Source: an uncultured Flavobacterium sp.
Lineage (GTDB): Bacteria > Bacteroidota > Bacteroidia > Flavobacteriales > Flavobacteriaceae
Reading direction: 5' to 3'
Length of the DNA stretch: 6,400 bases
Assembly (NCBI GenBank): GCA_946886675.1
Contig: CAMPIZ010000100.1
Coordinates: 1-6,400, forward strand
Positions 1 to 6,367 of the stretch are shown here, piece after piece (position 1 is the stretch's first letter; each line of letters starts with the position of its first letter). The position numbers and the translations under genes are program-made. Under the pieces are notes generated by a model. The model made no database searches. It worked only from the letters and a program-made list of their open reading frames with translations, and had not been told where the DNA came from.

Positions 1-30
1 AATTAAGACTGTGCTTACGATGATTTGGTA

Positions 31-65
31 GCTGCAAAAAAAATAATAGTTTTAATTTTTGCAGC
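31..65. other. Perfect 10-bp hairpin in the leader, possible terminator of an upstream gene
   Basis: GCTGCAAAAA at 31-40 pairs perfectly with TTTTTGCAGC at 56-65 across a 15-nt AT-rich loop. The GC part of the stem is only five pairs and no T-run follows on the plus strand, so it is a poor textbook terminator. A second CTGCAAAA-type element follows on the minus strand (about 69-76). It may end a gene lying to the left of the window, or be a leader structure. No upstream gene end can be identified with confidence in the first 30 bases. Confidence 0.35.
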
Positions 66-90
66 CGTTTTGCAGATTTAGTTTTTCAGA

Positions 91-107
91 TGATTATCAA
101 CCGTTTT
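91..107 (+). repeat. 17-nt motif TGATTATCAACCGTTTT, copy 1 (tgt leader)
   Basis: This 17-mer recurs with two mismatches at 4388-4404 (TGGTTATCAACAGTTTT). It lies 84 nt before the tgt ATG; the other copy lies 79 nt before the dnaB ATG. The first nine bases, TGATTATCA, are themselves palindromic around the central T. The similar distance to two start codons suggests a shared regulatory site, but two copies in AT-rich intergenic DNA could also arise by chance. No function is known. Confidence 0.3.
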
Positions 108-147
108 CCATCTCAATTCTCTATACTGAATTCTCACTTCTATTGAT

Positions 148-155
148 TATCTTTG
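148..155 (+). promoter_or_regulatory. Bacteroidota-type -7 box upstream of tgt
   Basis: TATCTTTG matches the TAnnTTTG -7 consensus of the Bacteroidota primary sigma factor and ends 19 nt before the tgt ATG, leaving room for a short leader. The expected TTG-type -33 element is not exact; CTG at 126-128, with a 19-nt spacer, is the nearest candidate. This is the probable promoter of the tgt-permease-transporter operon. Confidence 0.6.
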
Positions 156-174
156 CGCCTTGTAAAAACGGAAT

Positions 175-1305
175 ATGAAATTTGATTTAGTTACAAAAGA
201 CCCTCAGTCTAAAGCCAGGGCAGGTGTTATAACTACCGACCACGGCCCGATTGAGACTCCTATATTTATGCCTGTGGGTACTGTGGCAACCGTAAAAGGG
301 GTACACCAGCGCGAGCTTAAGGATGATATAAATCCGGATATTATTTTAGGGAACACCTATCACCTTTACCTTCGTCCGCAAACCGATATTATAGAAAAGG
401 CAGGCGGCCTTCATAAATTTATGAACTGGGACAGGAACATACTTACTGATAGCGGAGGCTATCAGGTATATTCACTTTCAGGAAACAGGAAAATAAAGGA
501 AGAAGGAGTTAAATTCAAATCGCATATAGACGGATCTTACCATTTCTTTTCACCTGAAAGCGTTATGGAAATTCAGCGAACTATAGGGGCGGATATCATC
601 ATGGCGTTTGACGAATGCACTCCATATCCGTGTGACTACCGTTATGCTAAACGTTCTATGCACATGACGCATCGCTGGCTGGACAGGTGCATAGCACATT
701 TGGATAAAGTTCCCTTAAAATATGGTTACGATCAGGCATTTTTTCCCATCGTTCAGGGTAGCACTTATAAAGATCTAAGGGCACAGTCGGCAGAATATAT
801 TGCAAATTCAGGAGCCGTGGGTAATGCAATTGGAGGGTTGTCAGTAGGTGAACCGGCAGAAGAAATGTATGCTATGAGCGAAGTTGTATGTAATATACTA
901 CCCGAAGATAAGCCGCGTTACCTTATGGGGGTGGGCACACCTATTAACATATTGGAAAATATAGCTTTAGGAATTGATATGTTTGACTGTGTTATGCCTA
1001 CCCGTAATGCACGTAACGGTATGCTGTTCACCGCAAACGGTACTATAAACATTAAAAACAAAAAATGGGAAGCCGATTTTTCGCCAATAGACGAAATGGG
1101 CATCACTTTTGTAGACACCGAATATTCTAAGGCTTATTTAAGGCATCTTTTTGCAGCAAACGAATACCTTGGTAAACAGATTGCCACTATACACAACCTT
1201 GGTTTTTATATGTGGTTGGTTCGTGAGGCAAGAAAGCATATATTAGCGGGAGATTTCCGTGAGTGGAAAGACACGATGGTAAAGCAGATGAGCCAGAGGC
1301 TGTAA
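175..1305 (+). CDS. tgt: tRNA-guanine(34) transglycosylase (Tgt) lacking the zinc-site cysteines
   Basis: Cytoplasmic base-exchange enzyme that replaces guanine 34 in GUN-anticodon tRNAs with the queuosine precursor preQ1. The 376 residues cover the whole TIM-barrel family. Visible motifs are TDSGGYQ with general-base Asp92 (Tyr96 replaces the usual Phe), MAFDECTPYP at 143-152 (Asp146, Cys148), VQGS (Gln194), GGLSVGE at 220-226, and GIDMFDCVMPTRNAR with the likely nucleophile Asp271 by alignment with Escherichia coli Tgt. Cys148 and Val224 are of the bacterial preQ1-using type. The canonical CxCxxC zinc ligands are replaced by Gly309, Thr311 and Asp314, although the fourth ligand, His340, and the flanking YSKAYLRHL remain. 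From memory, this cysteine loss is common in Bacteroidota Tgt, so I read it as a lineage variant rather than decay. The start fits the family N-terminus; there is no Shine-Dalgarno sequence, only A-rich DNA. It is first in a probable operon, 29 nt before the permease gene. Confidence 0.97.
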   Translation: MKFDLVTKDPQSKARAGVITTDHGPIETPIFMPVGTVATVKGVHQRELKDDINPDIILGNTYHLYLRPQTDIIEKAGGLHKFMNWDRNILTDSGGYQVYSLSGNRKIKEEGVKFKSHIDGSYHFFSPESVMEIQRTIGADIIMAFDECTPYPCDYRYAKRSMHMTHRWLDRCIAHLDKVPLKYGYDQAFFPIVQGSTYKDLRAQSAEYIANSGAVGNAIGGLSVGEPAEEMYAMSEVVCNILPEDKPRYLMGVGTPINILENIALGIDMFDCVMPTRNARNGMLFTANGTINIKNKKWEADFSPIDEMGITFVDTEYSKAYLRHLFAANEYLGKQIATIHNLGFYMWLVREARKHILAGDFREWKDTMVKQMSQRL

Positions 1306-1334
1306 CTGTTTAATAATAAAGTAAGGCGCAACTA

Positions 1335-2411
1335 GTGAAATTAATAGACTGGTACATTTTAAAAAGATACCTGGCAACATTTTTTGTAATGCTGCTTATG
1401 TTTATACCTATTGGTATTGTTATAGACGTATCTGAAAAAATTAATAAGATACTTGCCAAAAAAGTGCCTTTTCTTCAGGTGGCAGAATATTATGGCGATT
1501 TTACGCTCTATTTTGCCAATATGCTTTTCCCTATTTTTCTGTTCCTGTCGGTAATATGGTTTACTTCAAAGTTGGCAAATAACACAGAGATTATTGCTAT
1601 CCTTAGCTCCGGAATTTCTTTCACAAGGTTTTTAAGGCCATATATAGTGGGTGCAACTATAATTTCTTTACTTGCCCTGGTTATGGGATTCTTTTTCGTG
1701 CCAAAAGCCAGTAAGGGTTTTAATGATTTTAGATACACCTATTTAAAAACAAACCCGCAGATACGGGAAACCGAACAGGTATACAAACAGGTAAACGACA
1801 GCCAGTACATTTATGTAGGCGATTTTAACTATATCACCAAGTCCGGTACTAATTTTAACCTGGAGACCTTTAAAGGAAACAAGCTTCTTTCTAAGGTTAA
1901 TGCCAATACCATAGGCTGGAATTCAAAAGACAGTACTTATACTCTTCATGGTTATACTAAACGTATAATAGGGCCAATGGGCGATAAACTGGAGTATGAA
2001 CCTCGAAAAAACTTAAAGCTTGGTTTCGAACCTGATGAGCTTACTCCTGTAATTTACGTAGCAGAAACCATGACACTTGGCGAGCTTAACAAGTTTATTG
2101 AAAAAGAAAGAAAAAGAGGTTCAGGTAATATAAACAGTTATCTTGTTGTAAAATATAAAAAGTACAGTATACCGGTATCGGCATTTATACTTACCATTAT
2201 TGCCGTGGCAGTATCCTCAATGAAAAGAAGAGGGGGTATGGGGGTAAATCTGGCTATGGGTATTGCTCTTGCCTTTACATTTATCTTTTTTGACAAAGTA
2301 TTTGGCACCATGGCCGAAAAATCGAGCATACCGCCGCTACTGGCTGTGTGGTTCCCTAACGTAACATTTGGTATATTAGCTTTTTTCCTTCTACGTAATG
2401 CCAGGCGATAA
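1335..2411 (+). CDS. LptF/LptG (YjgP/YjgQ) family permease of lipopolysaccharide export
   Basis: Inner-membrane subunit of the LptB2FG ABC exporter, which extracts lipopolysaccharide and passes it along the periplasmic bridge to the outer membrane. The 358 residues match the family length. The architecture is typical: the amphipathic opening MKLIDWYILKRYL, membrane segments at about 12-31, 61-79 and 101-123, a periplasmic beta-rich (jellyroll-like) domain at about 125-270, then three more membrane segments at about 279-295, 303-323 and 334-353. Start: GTG at 1335 gives the conserved family N-terminus, with a weak AAGG eight bases upstream. Its last 14 nt overlap the transporter gene, which suggests translational coupling. 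The sequence alone does not decide between LptF and LptG, so no symbol is given; the partner permease and LptB are not in this window. Confidence 0.93.
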   Translation: MKLIDWYILKRYLATFFVMLLMFIPIGIVIDVSEKINKILAKKVPFLQVAEYYGDFTLYFANMLFPIFLFLSVIWFTSKLANNTEIIAILSSGISFTRFLRPYIVGATIISLLALVMGFFFVPKASKGFNDFRYTYLKTNPQIRETEQVYKQVNDSQYIYVGDFNYITKSGTNFNLETFKGNKLLSKVNANTIGWNSKDSTYTLHGYTKRIIGPMGDKLEYEPRKNLKLGFEPDELTPVIYVAETMTLGELNKFIEKERKRGSGNINSYLVVKYKKYSIPVSAFILTIIAVAVSSMKRRGGMGVNLAMGIALAFTFIFFDKVFGTMAEKSSIPPLLAVWFPNVTFGILAFFLLRNARR

Positions 2412-3291
2412 ATTAAGGAGTTATTTTCATCTCCATTTCATAGTTTTTATTTGGGGTTTTACAGCCGTTATCGGCGCCCTTATTACATTGGATGCACTCC
2501 CGCTTGTATGGTACCGCATGGGTATTGCAGTTGTTTTAGTATACCTGTATGCCCGTTTTACAAAAACGCCGTTAAAAGTAGATACAAAAACGCTGGCAGG
2601 TTTTCTTTTTGCCGGGCTAATAATAGCAATGCACTGGTTTACCTTTTTTAAGGCCATAAAAGTGTCAAACGTATCGGTAACTCTTGCGTGCCTTTCTACA
2701 GGAGCTTTCTTTACTTCGTTGTTAGAACCTTTGTTATACGGAAGAAAGGTGATATGGTATGAAGTACTTTTTGGGCTGTTTGTAATAGCAGGGCTGTATA
2801 TTATATTTAGTTTTGAGGGAGATTATCTTTACGGTATCCTGCTGGCACTGTCTTCTGCTTTTCTTTCGGCAACATTTTCTGTCATTAATGGAAAGTATGC
2901 TGTTAAATATAATGCTACACAAGTTTCCTTTTGGGAATTGCTGGGAGGCGTTTTCTTTATATCATTGTTCTTCTTGTTTTCCGGTAAGTTTACTACTGAA
3001 TTCTTCATTCTTAATGCAAATGACTGGTTGTGGCTTATTGTGCTTGCTACCTTTTGTACCGCTTATGCATTTATAGCATCAGTGCATGTAATGAAGTTTT
3101 TAAGCCCTTATACAGTAATGCTTACCATAAATATGGAACCTGTATACGGAATAATTCTGGCAGTGCTGGTATTTAAGGATAAGGAACAGATGAGCGGGGC
3201 ATTTTACATAGGCGCGGCTATTATTCTAACTACTGTGATACTCAATGGTATACTAAAGAATTACCCTAAAATGAAAGTTAAAAAAATATAA
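2398..3291 (+). CDS. EamA/DMT superfamily inner-membrane transporter
   Basis: Predicted small-molecule exporter or permease of the drug/metabolite transporter superfamily; the substrate cannot be read from sequence. The 297 residues hold about ten hydrophobic helices (roughly 10-29, 36-53, 66-85, 93-111, 118-137, 143-163, 178-195, 210-230, 238-258, 265-285), i.e. two EamA repeats of five. Family marks are FIWGFTAVIG near residue 17, LPLVWYRM at 34-41, the helix containing SVTLACLSTGAFFTSLLEPLL, and in the second repeat LSPYTVMLTINMEPVYGIILA with the conserved MEPVYG. The tail is lysine-rich (KMKVKKI) and probably cytoplasmic. ATG 2398 lies inside the permease gene (14-nt overlap). The next in-frame ATG, at residue 41, would delete the first helix, so 2398 is kept. 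It is probably co-transcribed with tgt and the permease; no functional link is evident. Confidence 0.9.
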   Translation: MPGDKLRSYFHLHFIVFIWGFTAVIGALITLDALPLVWYRMGIAVVLVYLYARFTKTPLKVDTKTLAGFLFAGLIIAMHWFTFFKAIKVSNVSVTLACLSTGAFFTSLLEPLLYGRKVIWYEVLFGLFVIAGLYIIFSFEGDYLYGILLALSSAFLSATFSVINGKYAVKYNATQVSFWELLGGVFFISLFFLFSGKFTTEFFILNANDWLWLIVLATFCTAYAFIASVHVMKFLSPYTVMLTINMEPVYGIILAVLVFKDKEQMSGAFYIGAAIILTTVILNGILKNYPKMKVKKI

Positions 3292-3316
3292 TTCTTTCTT
3301 TGTTGGCCTAAAGTTT

Positions 3317-3324
3317 TATCTTTG
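3317..3324 (+). promoter_or_regulatory. Bacteroidota-type -7 box upstream of accA
   Basis: TATCTTTG is identical to the box before tgt and lies in the 67-nt gap between the transporter and accA, ending 34 nt before the accA ATG. The nearest TTG (3300-3302) gives a 14-nt spacer, shorter than usual; TTC at 3296-3298 fits the spacing better. No terminator is visible in the gap, so accA may be transcribed both from this promoter and by read-through. Confidence 0.5.
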
Positions 3325-3358
3325 TGGTTTCAACCAAATTTAAAAATCTGCCTGTACT

Positions 3359-4312
3359 ATGGAATATTTAGATTTTGAGCTTCCGATAAAAGAGCTTGAG
3401 GACCAGTTGGATAAATGCACGATAATTGGTCAGGAGTCGGATGTGGATGTATCTAATACATGTAAGCAAATCGAGAAAAAGTTAGAAGACACCAAGAAAA
3501 AGATATATAAAAACCTAACAGCATGGCAAAGGGTACAGCTTTCAAGGCACCCAAGCCGTCCTTATACAATGGATCACATTAAGGCGCTGTCTGAAGGTAC
3601 TTTCCTGGAGCTTTTTGGAGACCGTGGTTTTAAAGACGATAAAGCTATGGTGGGTGGCCTTGCCAAAATAGGTGGCCAGTCGTTCATGGTAATTGGCCAG
3701 CAAAAAGGTTACAATACAAAAACAAGGCAGTACCGAAACTTCGGTATGGCTAATCCTGAAGGTTACCGCAAAGCACTTCGCCTTATGAAAATGGCCGAAA
3801 AGTTTAATATTCCTGTAGTAACGCTTATAGATACTCCGGGTGCATACCCAGGGCTTGAAGCTGAGGAAAGAGGACAGGGAGAAGCCATTGCAAGAAATAT
3901 TTTTGAGATGGTGCGCCTTAAAACACCTATTATTACCGTTATAGTAGGAGAGGGTGCTTCCGGTGGAGCCCTTGGTATAGGAGTGGGAGACAGGGTATAT
4001 ATGCTGGAAAACACATGGTATTCTGTAATATCTCCTGAGTCATGTTCTTCAATCCTTTGGAGAAGCTGGGAGTTTAAGGAACAGGCTGCAGAAGCGTTAA
4101 AGCTTACGTCTTATGACATGAAAAAACAAAACCTTATTGATGATATTATTCCTGAACCTCTTGGAGGTGCTCACTATGACAGGGAGACTACTTTTGAAAG
4201 TGTTAAAAAATATATCGAAAAAGCATATAATGAATTAAAAGACTTATCAACAGAAGAATTGGTTAAGCAAAGGATGGATAAGTATAGTAAAATGGGCGAG
4301 TTTAAAGAATAA
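3359..4312 (+). CDS. accA: Acetyl-CoA carboxylase carboxyltransferase subunit alpha
   Basis: Together with AccD it moves the carboxyl group from carboxybiotin on AccB to acetyl-CoA, giving malonyl-CoA for fatty acid synthesis; cytoplasmic. At 317 residues it is full length. Residues 1-60 form the usual charged helical region ([17 protein letters not shown], then a Lys/Glu-rich segment). The crotonase-fold core follows, with [10 protein letters not shown] at 61-70, [20 protein letters not shown] at 87-106, [20 protein letters not shown] at 114-133, [20 protein letters not shown] at 155-174, and the oxyanion loop [12 protein letters not shown] at 197-208 with paired Gly202-Gly203. [10 protein letters not shown] at 225-234 and EPLGGAHYD near 266-274 complete the family pattern. 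The start has no Shine-Dalgarno sequence but gives the exact family N-terminus. A strong terminator begins 21 nt after the stop. accD, accB and accC are not in this window, as expected for a stand-alone accA. Confidence 0.98.
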   Translation: MEYLDFELPIKELEDQLDKCTIIGQESDVDVSNTCKQIEKKLEDTKKKIYKNLTAWQRVQLSRHPSRPYTMDHIKALSEGTFLELFGDRGFKDDKAMVGGLAKIGGQSFMVIGQQKGYNTKTRQYRNFGMANPEGYRKALRLMKMAEKFNIPVVTLIDTPGAYPGLEAEERGQGEAIARNIFEMVRLKTPIITVIVGEGASGGALGIGVGDRVYMLENTWYSVISPESCSSILWRSWEFKEQAAEALKLTSYDMKKQNLIDDIIPEPLGGAHYDRETTFESVKKYIEKAYNELKDLSTEELVKQRMDKYSKMGEFKE

Positions 4313-4333
4313 TCCTGTTTTAACGGCATAATT

Positions 4334-4365
4334 AATCCGAAGCCTTGCCGCTTCGGATTTTTTTT
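4334..4365 (+). terminator. Rho-independent terminator after accA
   Basis: AATCCGAAGC at 4334-4343 pairs perfectly with GCTTCGGATT at 4350-4359 around a CTTGCC loop, and is followed by a run of eight T (4358-4365). This is a textbook terminator that separates accA from dnaB. Its A-poor left flank makes it mainly a plus-strand signal. Confidence 0.92.
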
Positions 4366-4387
4366 AGGTTATGAACAATCAGTGAAC

Positions 4388-4404
4388 TGGTTATCAACAG
4401 TTTT
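4388..4404 (+). repeat. 17-nt motif TGGTTATCAACAGTTTT, copy 2 (dnaB leader)
   Basis: This copy of the motif at 91-107 carries two substitutions. It sits in an imperfect inverted repeat, AACTGGTT (4385-4392) against AACAGTT (4396-4402), which gives an operator-like dyad. It contains TTATCAACA, one base from the DnaA-box consensus TTATNCACA, but a single imperfect box is not evidence of DnaA control. Confidence 0.3.
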
Positions 4405-4435
4405 TTAACAGGTACTTCTTAACAATTGCTTAACG
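4405..4435 (+). promoter_or_regulatory. TTAAC-repeat region in the dnaB leader
   Basis: Three TTAAC copies occur in 31 bases (4405-4409, 4419-4423, 4430-4434), with start-to-start spacings of 14 and 11. They fill most of the leader between the accA terminator and dnaB. No clear TAnnTTTG box is present; TACATTAG at 4455-4462 is the nearest match but lies almost on the start codon, implying a near-leaderless mRNA if used. The dnaB promoter therefore cannot be placed with confidence. Confidence 0.25.
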
Positions 4436-4466
4436 TAGCCCATTAAAATTTAATTACATTAGCACT

Positions 4467-6020
4467 ATGGAAAACATCAGGAACATAAACCCGGTAAAGG
4501 TAGATAAAACAGCAATTATCAACCTTGAAAAAGGCAAGCTGCCACCGCAAGCGCTTGATCTTGAGGAGGCTGTGTTAGGTGCCATGATGATTGACAAAAA
4601 AGGTGTAGACGAAGTTATAGATATACTTCAGCCGGATGCCTTTTATAAGGATGCTCATAAATATATCTTTGAAGCTATTGTTCAGTTATTTAACGATACA
4701 CAGCCAATTGACTTATTAACAGTTTCTGCGCAGCTCAAAAAAAACGCAAAACTGGACCTTGCAGGAGGAGATTTTTATCTTATCCAGCTTACCCAGAAGA
4801 TTTCATCATCTGCCCACATAGAGTTTCACTCAAGGATTATACTTCAAAAGTTTATACAGCGAAGCCTTATCAAGATTTCAAGTGAGATTATTGAGGATTC
4901 TTATGATGAAACAACAGATGTTTTTGATTTGCTTGATAAAGCGGAATCAAAGCTTTATGAAGTAACGCAGGGTAATATTAAGCGAAGCTCTGAAACTGCA
5001 CAAAGCCTTGTTATACAGGCTAAAAAGCGTATAGAGGAGATTGCCGGTAAAGAAGGGCTTAGTGGTATTGCAACAGGATTTCATGATCTGGATAAGCTTA
5101 CTTCAGGATGGCAGCCCAGTGACCTTATTATTATAGCGGCGAGGCCGGGTATGGGTAAAACAGCTTTTGTATTATCTATGGCCCGTAATATTGCTATCGA
5201 TTTTAATCATGGTGTTGCAGTGTTCTCGCTGGAGATGTCCTCAGTACAGCTTATTACCCGTTTGATATCTAGCGAAACCGGGCTTTCTTCTGAAAAGCTT
5301 CGTACAGGTAAACTTGAAAAGCACGAGTGGGAACAGCTAAGTATTAAAGTAAAAGATCTTGAAAAAGCACCGCTTTATATAGATGATACACCATCACTTT
5401 CCATTTTCGACCTTAGGGCAAAGGCAAGGAGGCTTGCTTCTCAGTATGGCATTAAAATGATTATTATAGATTACCTGCAGTTAATGACGGCCGGCGGCGG
5501 CGGTAAGAACGGAGGAAACCGTGAGCAGGAAATTTCAACGATCTCACGTAACCTTAAGGCGCTTGCAAAGGAGCTTAATGTTCCGGTTATTGCACTGTCG
5601 CAGTTATCGCGTGCGGTTGAAACCCGTGGTTCGAGTAAAAGGCCTTTACTTTCTGACCTTAGGGAATCGGGAGCTATTGAGCAGGATGCCGATATTGTTT
5701 CCTTTATATACCGTCCTGAATATTATAAAATTGACGAATGGGATGATGAAGAAAGATCTCCTACACAGGGGCAGGCTGAATTTATTGTGGCCAAGCACCG
5801 TAATGGTGGCCTTGACAATATAAGGCTTAAGTTCGTAGGTAGTCTCGGTAAATTTGATAACCTTGATGATTTTGGTTCGCCATTTGATGAACTTCCGTCG
5901 AGTATGAACGATAACGATAATGCATCATTTATTAAAAACCTTCCGTCTGCTAATGACGCCTTTGGTAGTAATATGAACGGTGGTGGGGGAGCACATGACG
6001 ATGATGATGTTCCGTTCTAA
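4467..6020 (+). CDS. dnaB: Replicative DNA helicase DnaB
   Basis: Hexameric ring helicase that unwinds DNA at the replication fork using ATP and recruits DnaG primase. Of its 517 residues, 1-25 are a lineage-type extension. The helical N-terminal domain (about 26-130) opens with LPPQALDLEEAVLGAMM, a linker helix follows near 150-195, and the RecA-like motor runs from about 200 to 462. Walker A is ARPGMGKT (Lys231, Thr232), SLEMS lies at 254-258, Walker B is MIIIDYLQLM with Asp335, ALSQLSRAVETR at 376-387 and LRESGAIEQDAD at 398-409 are typical DnaB motifs, and KHRNGG at 443-448 carries the arginine-finger region. Inteins are common in DnaB, but the motifs here are uninterrupted. Residues about 463-510 are a low-complexity Asn/Ser/Gly-rich tail ending in DDDDVPF, resembling the SSB C-terminal tip. 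The start gives the expected N-terminus. It is transcribed independently of accA, whose terminator lies between them. Confidence 0.98.
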   Translation: MENIRNINPVKVDKTAIINLEKGKLPPQALDLEEAVLGAMMIDKKGVDEVIDILQPDAFYKDAHKYIFEAIVQLFNDTQPIDLLTVSAQLKKNAKLDLAGGDFYLIQLTQKISSSAHIEFHSRIILQKFIQRSLIKISSEIIEDSYDETTDVFDLLDKAESKLYEVTQGNIKRSSETAQSLVIQAKKRIEEIAGKEGLSGIATGFHDLDKLTSGWQPSDLIIIAARPGMGKTAFVLSMARNIAIDFNHGVAVFSLEMSSVQLITRLISSETGLSSEKLRTGKLEKHEWEQLSIKVKDLEKAPLYIDDTPSLSIFDLRAKARRLASQYGIKMIIIDYLQLMTAGGGGKNGGNREQEISTISRNLKALAKELNVPVIALSQLSRAVETRGSSKRPLLSDLRESGAIEQDADIVSFIYRPEYYKIDEWDDEERSPTQGQAEFIVAKHRNGGLDNIRLKFVGSLGKFDNLDDFGSPFDELPSSMNDNDNASFIKNLPSANDAFGSNMNGGGGAHDDDDVPF

Positions 6021-6056
6021 GAAAAAGTAAAAGTAACTAATTAACCTTACAGCAAT

Positions 6057-6155
6057 ATGGAGAATGATTATTTAAAAGCACTAACTGAAGCTGAAGAAAT
6101 CCTGATGGAAATTGAAGTAAAAGAAGCAGAATTTGTGTCTGCTGATATTTCCTGA
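6057..6155 (+). CDS. Possible 32-residue acidic small protein downstream of dnaB
   Basis: The ATG at 6057 opens a 32-codon frame ending at TGA (6153-6155), 36 nt after dnaB and before the shared terminator. The peptide begins MENDYLKALTEAEEILMEIE and ends FVSADIS. It is rich in Glu and Ala with a spaced hydrophobic pattern, consistent with one amphipathic helix. It has no Shine-Dalgarno sequence, but neither do most larger genes here. I recognise no family. A frame this short can occur by chance; position inside the transcript and biased composition favour a real small protein, and a relic of a longer gene is also possible. Confidence 0.4.
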   Translation: MENDYLKALTEAEEILMEIEVKEAEFVSADIS

Positions 6156-6186
6156 AGAAAAACTATCTGTAAAACTTTAAAAATAT

Positions 6187-6214
6187 AAAGTGCATCATTC
6201 GATGCACTTTTTTT
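6187..6214. terminator. Rho-independent terminator after dnaB, probably bidirectional
   Basis: AAAGTGCATC at 6187-6196 pairs perfectly with GATGCACTTT at 6201-6210 around the loop ATTC, and seven T (6208-6214) follow on the plus strand. On the minus strand the stem is followed by an AT-rich run with five T, so it can also stop leftward transcription. It ends the dnaB transcript and lies between the plus-strand small frame and the minus-strand fragment. Confidence 0.9.
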
Positions 6215-6290
6215 ATTTATCCTTTTTAAGGTGCCAGGCTTTAGGATAAAAATAATCCGGAATATAATCCGTTATTCTTTTTAAAGACAG
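6213..6290 (-). pseudogene. Minus-strand coding-like fragment, possible relic of a gene's 3' end
   Basis: Reading leftward from 6290, 25 codons end at TAA (complement of 6213-6215), directly against the bidirectional terminator. The last residues, DYIPDYFYPKAWHLKKDK, look like a genuine protein C-terminus (aromatic residues, Pro, Trp, His, then a basic tail). The frame has no ATG and is closed upstream by two consecutive stops at 6291-6296. In another minus-strand frame, the 19 codons before the TAA at 6276-6278 also read plausibly (containing NNGFLNLGFAFIYN), so a frameshifted relic is possible. I recognise no family; chance is a real alternative. Confidence 0.25.
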
Positions 6291-6312
6291 CTATTATATA
6301 TAAAAGCAAAAC

Positions 6313-6337
6313 CAAGGTTTAAAAAACCGTTGTTTTT
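6313..6337. other. Imperfect AT-rich hairpin with T-run near the right edge
   Basis: CAAGGTTT (6313-6320) pairs with AAACC plus TTG (6324-6332, one bulged G) around an AAA loop, followed by five T (6333-6337). It may be a weak backup terminator or a dyad just upstream of the -7 box at 6342. Its low GC content limits confidence. Confidence 0.3.
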
Positions 6338-6341
6338 ATCT

Positions 6342-6349
6342 TATATTTG
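6342..6349 (+). promoter_or_regulatory. Bacteroidota-type -7 box before the gene at the right edge
   Basis: TATATTTG matches TAnnTTTG and ends 18 nt before the ATG at 6368, almost the same spacing as at tgt. No TTG lies at the usual -33 distance. In such AT-rich DNA the box alone is weak evidence, but its placement fits a start codon. Confidence 0.4.
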
Positions 6350-6367
6350 AATAAAATCCGCTTAAAA

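Noticed and set aside
1..31. End of an upstream plus-strand gene (frame ending TAG at 29-31)
   Set aside because: Only nine codons are visible, with no recognisable family ending; a minus-strand frame through the left edge also lacks an ATG. Neither can be supported.
1508..1738. Minus-strand and alternative-frame reading frames inside tgt, the permease, the transporter, accA and dnaB
   Set aside because: All lie within well-supported genes, have no family motifs and show compositions expected from reading a real gene in the wrong frame.
2414..2420. Strong Shine-Dalgarno-like TAAGGAG just inside the EamA transporter gene
   Set aside because: It lies downstream of the ATG and no ATG, GTG or TTG in the same frame follows at a usable distance. 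The next in-frame ATG would remove the first membrane helix, so it is taken as chance codons (Leu-Arg-Ser).
3317..3345. GGTTTCAACC palindrome before accA as a terminator for the transporter operon
   Set aside because: The stem is four pairs with a two-base loop and no T-run, so it cannot act as an intrinsic terminator.
4391..4399. TTATCAACA as a DnaA box regulating dnaB
   Set aside because: It differs from TTATNCACA at one position, stands alone, and occurs in AT-rich DNA; there is no cluster of boxes or unwinding region to suggest an origin.
5130..5820. Possible intein in DnaB
   Set aside because: DnaB is a frequent intein host, but Walker A, Walker B and the KHRNGG region are contiguous and normally spaced, and no splicing motifs are seen.
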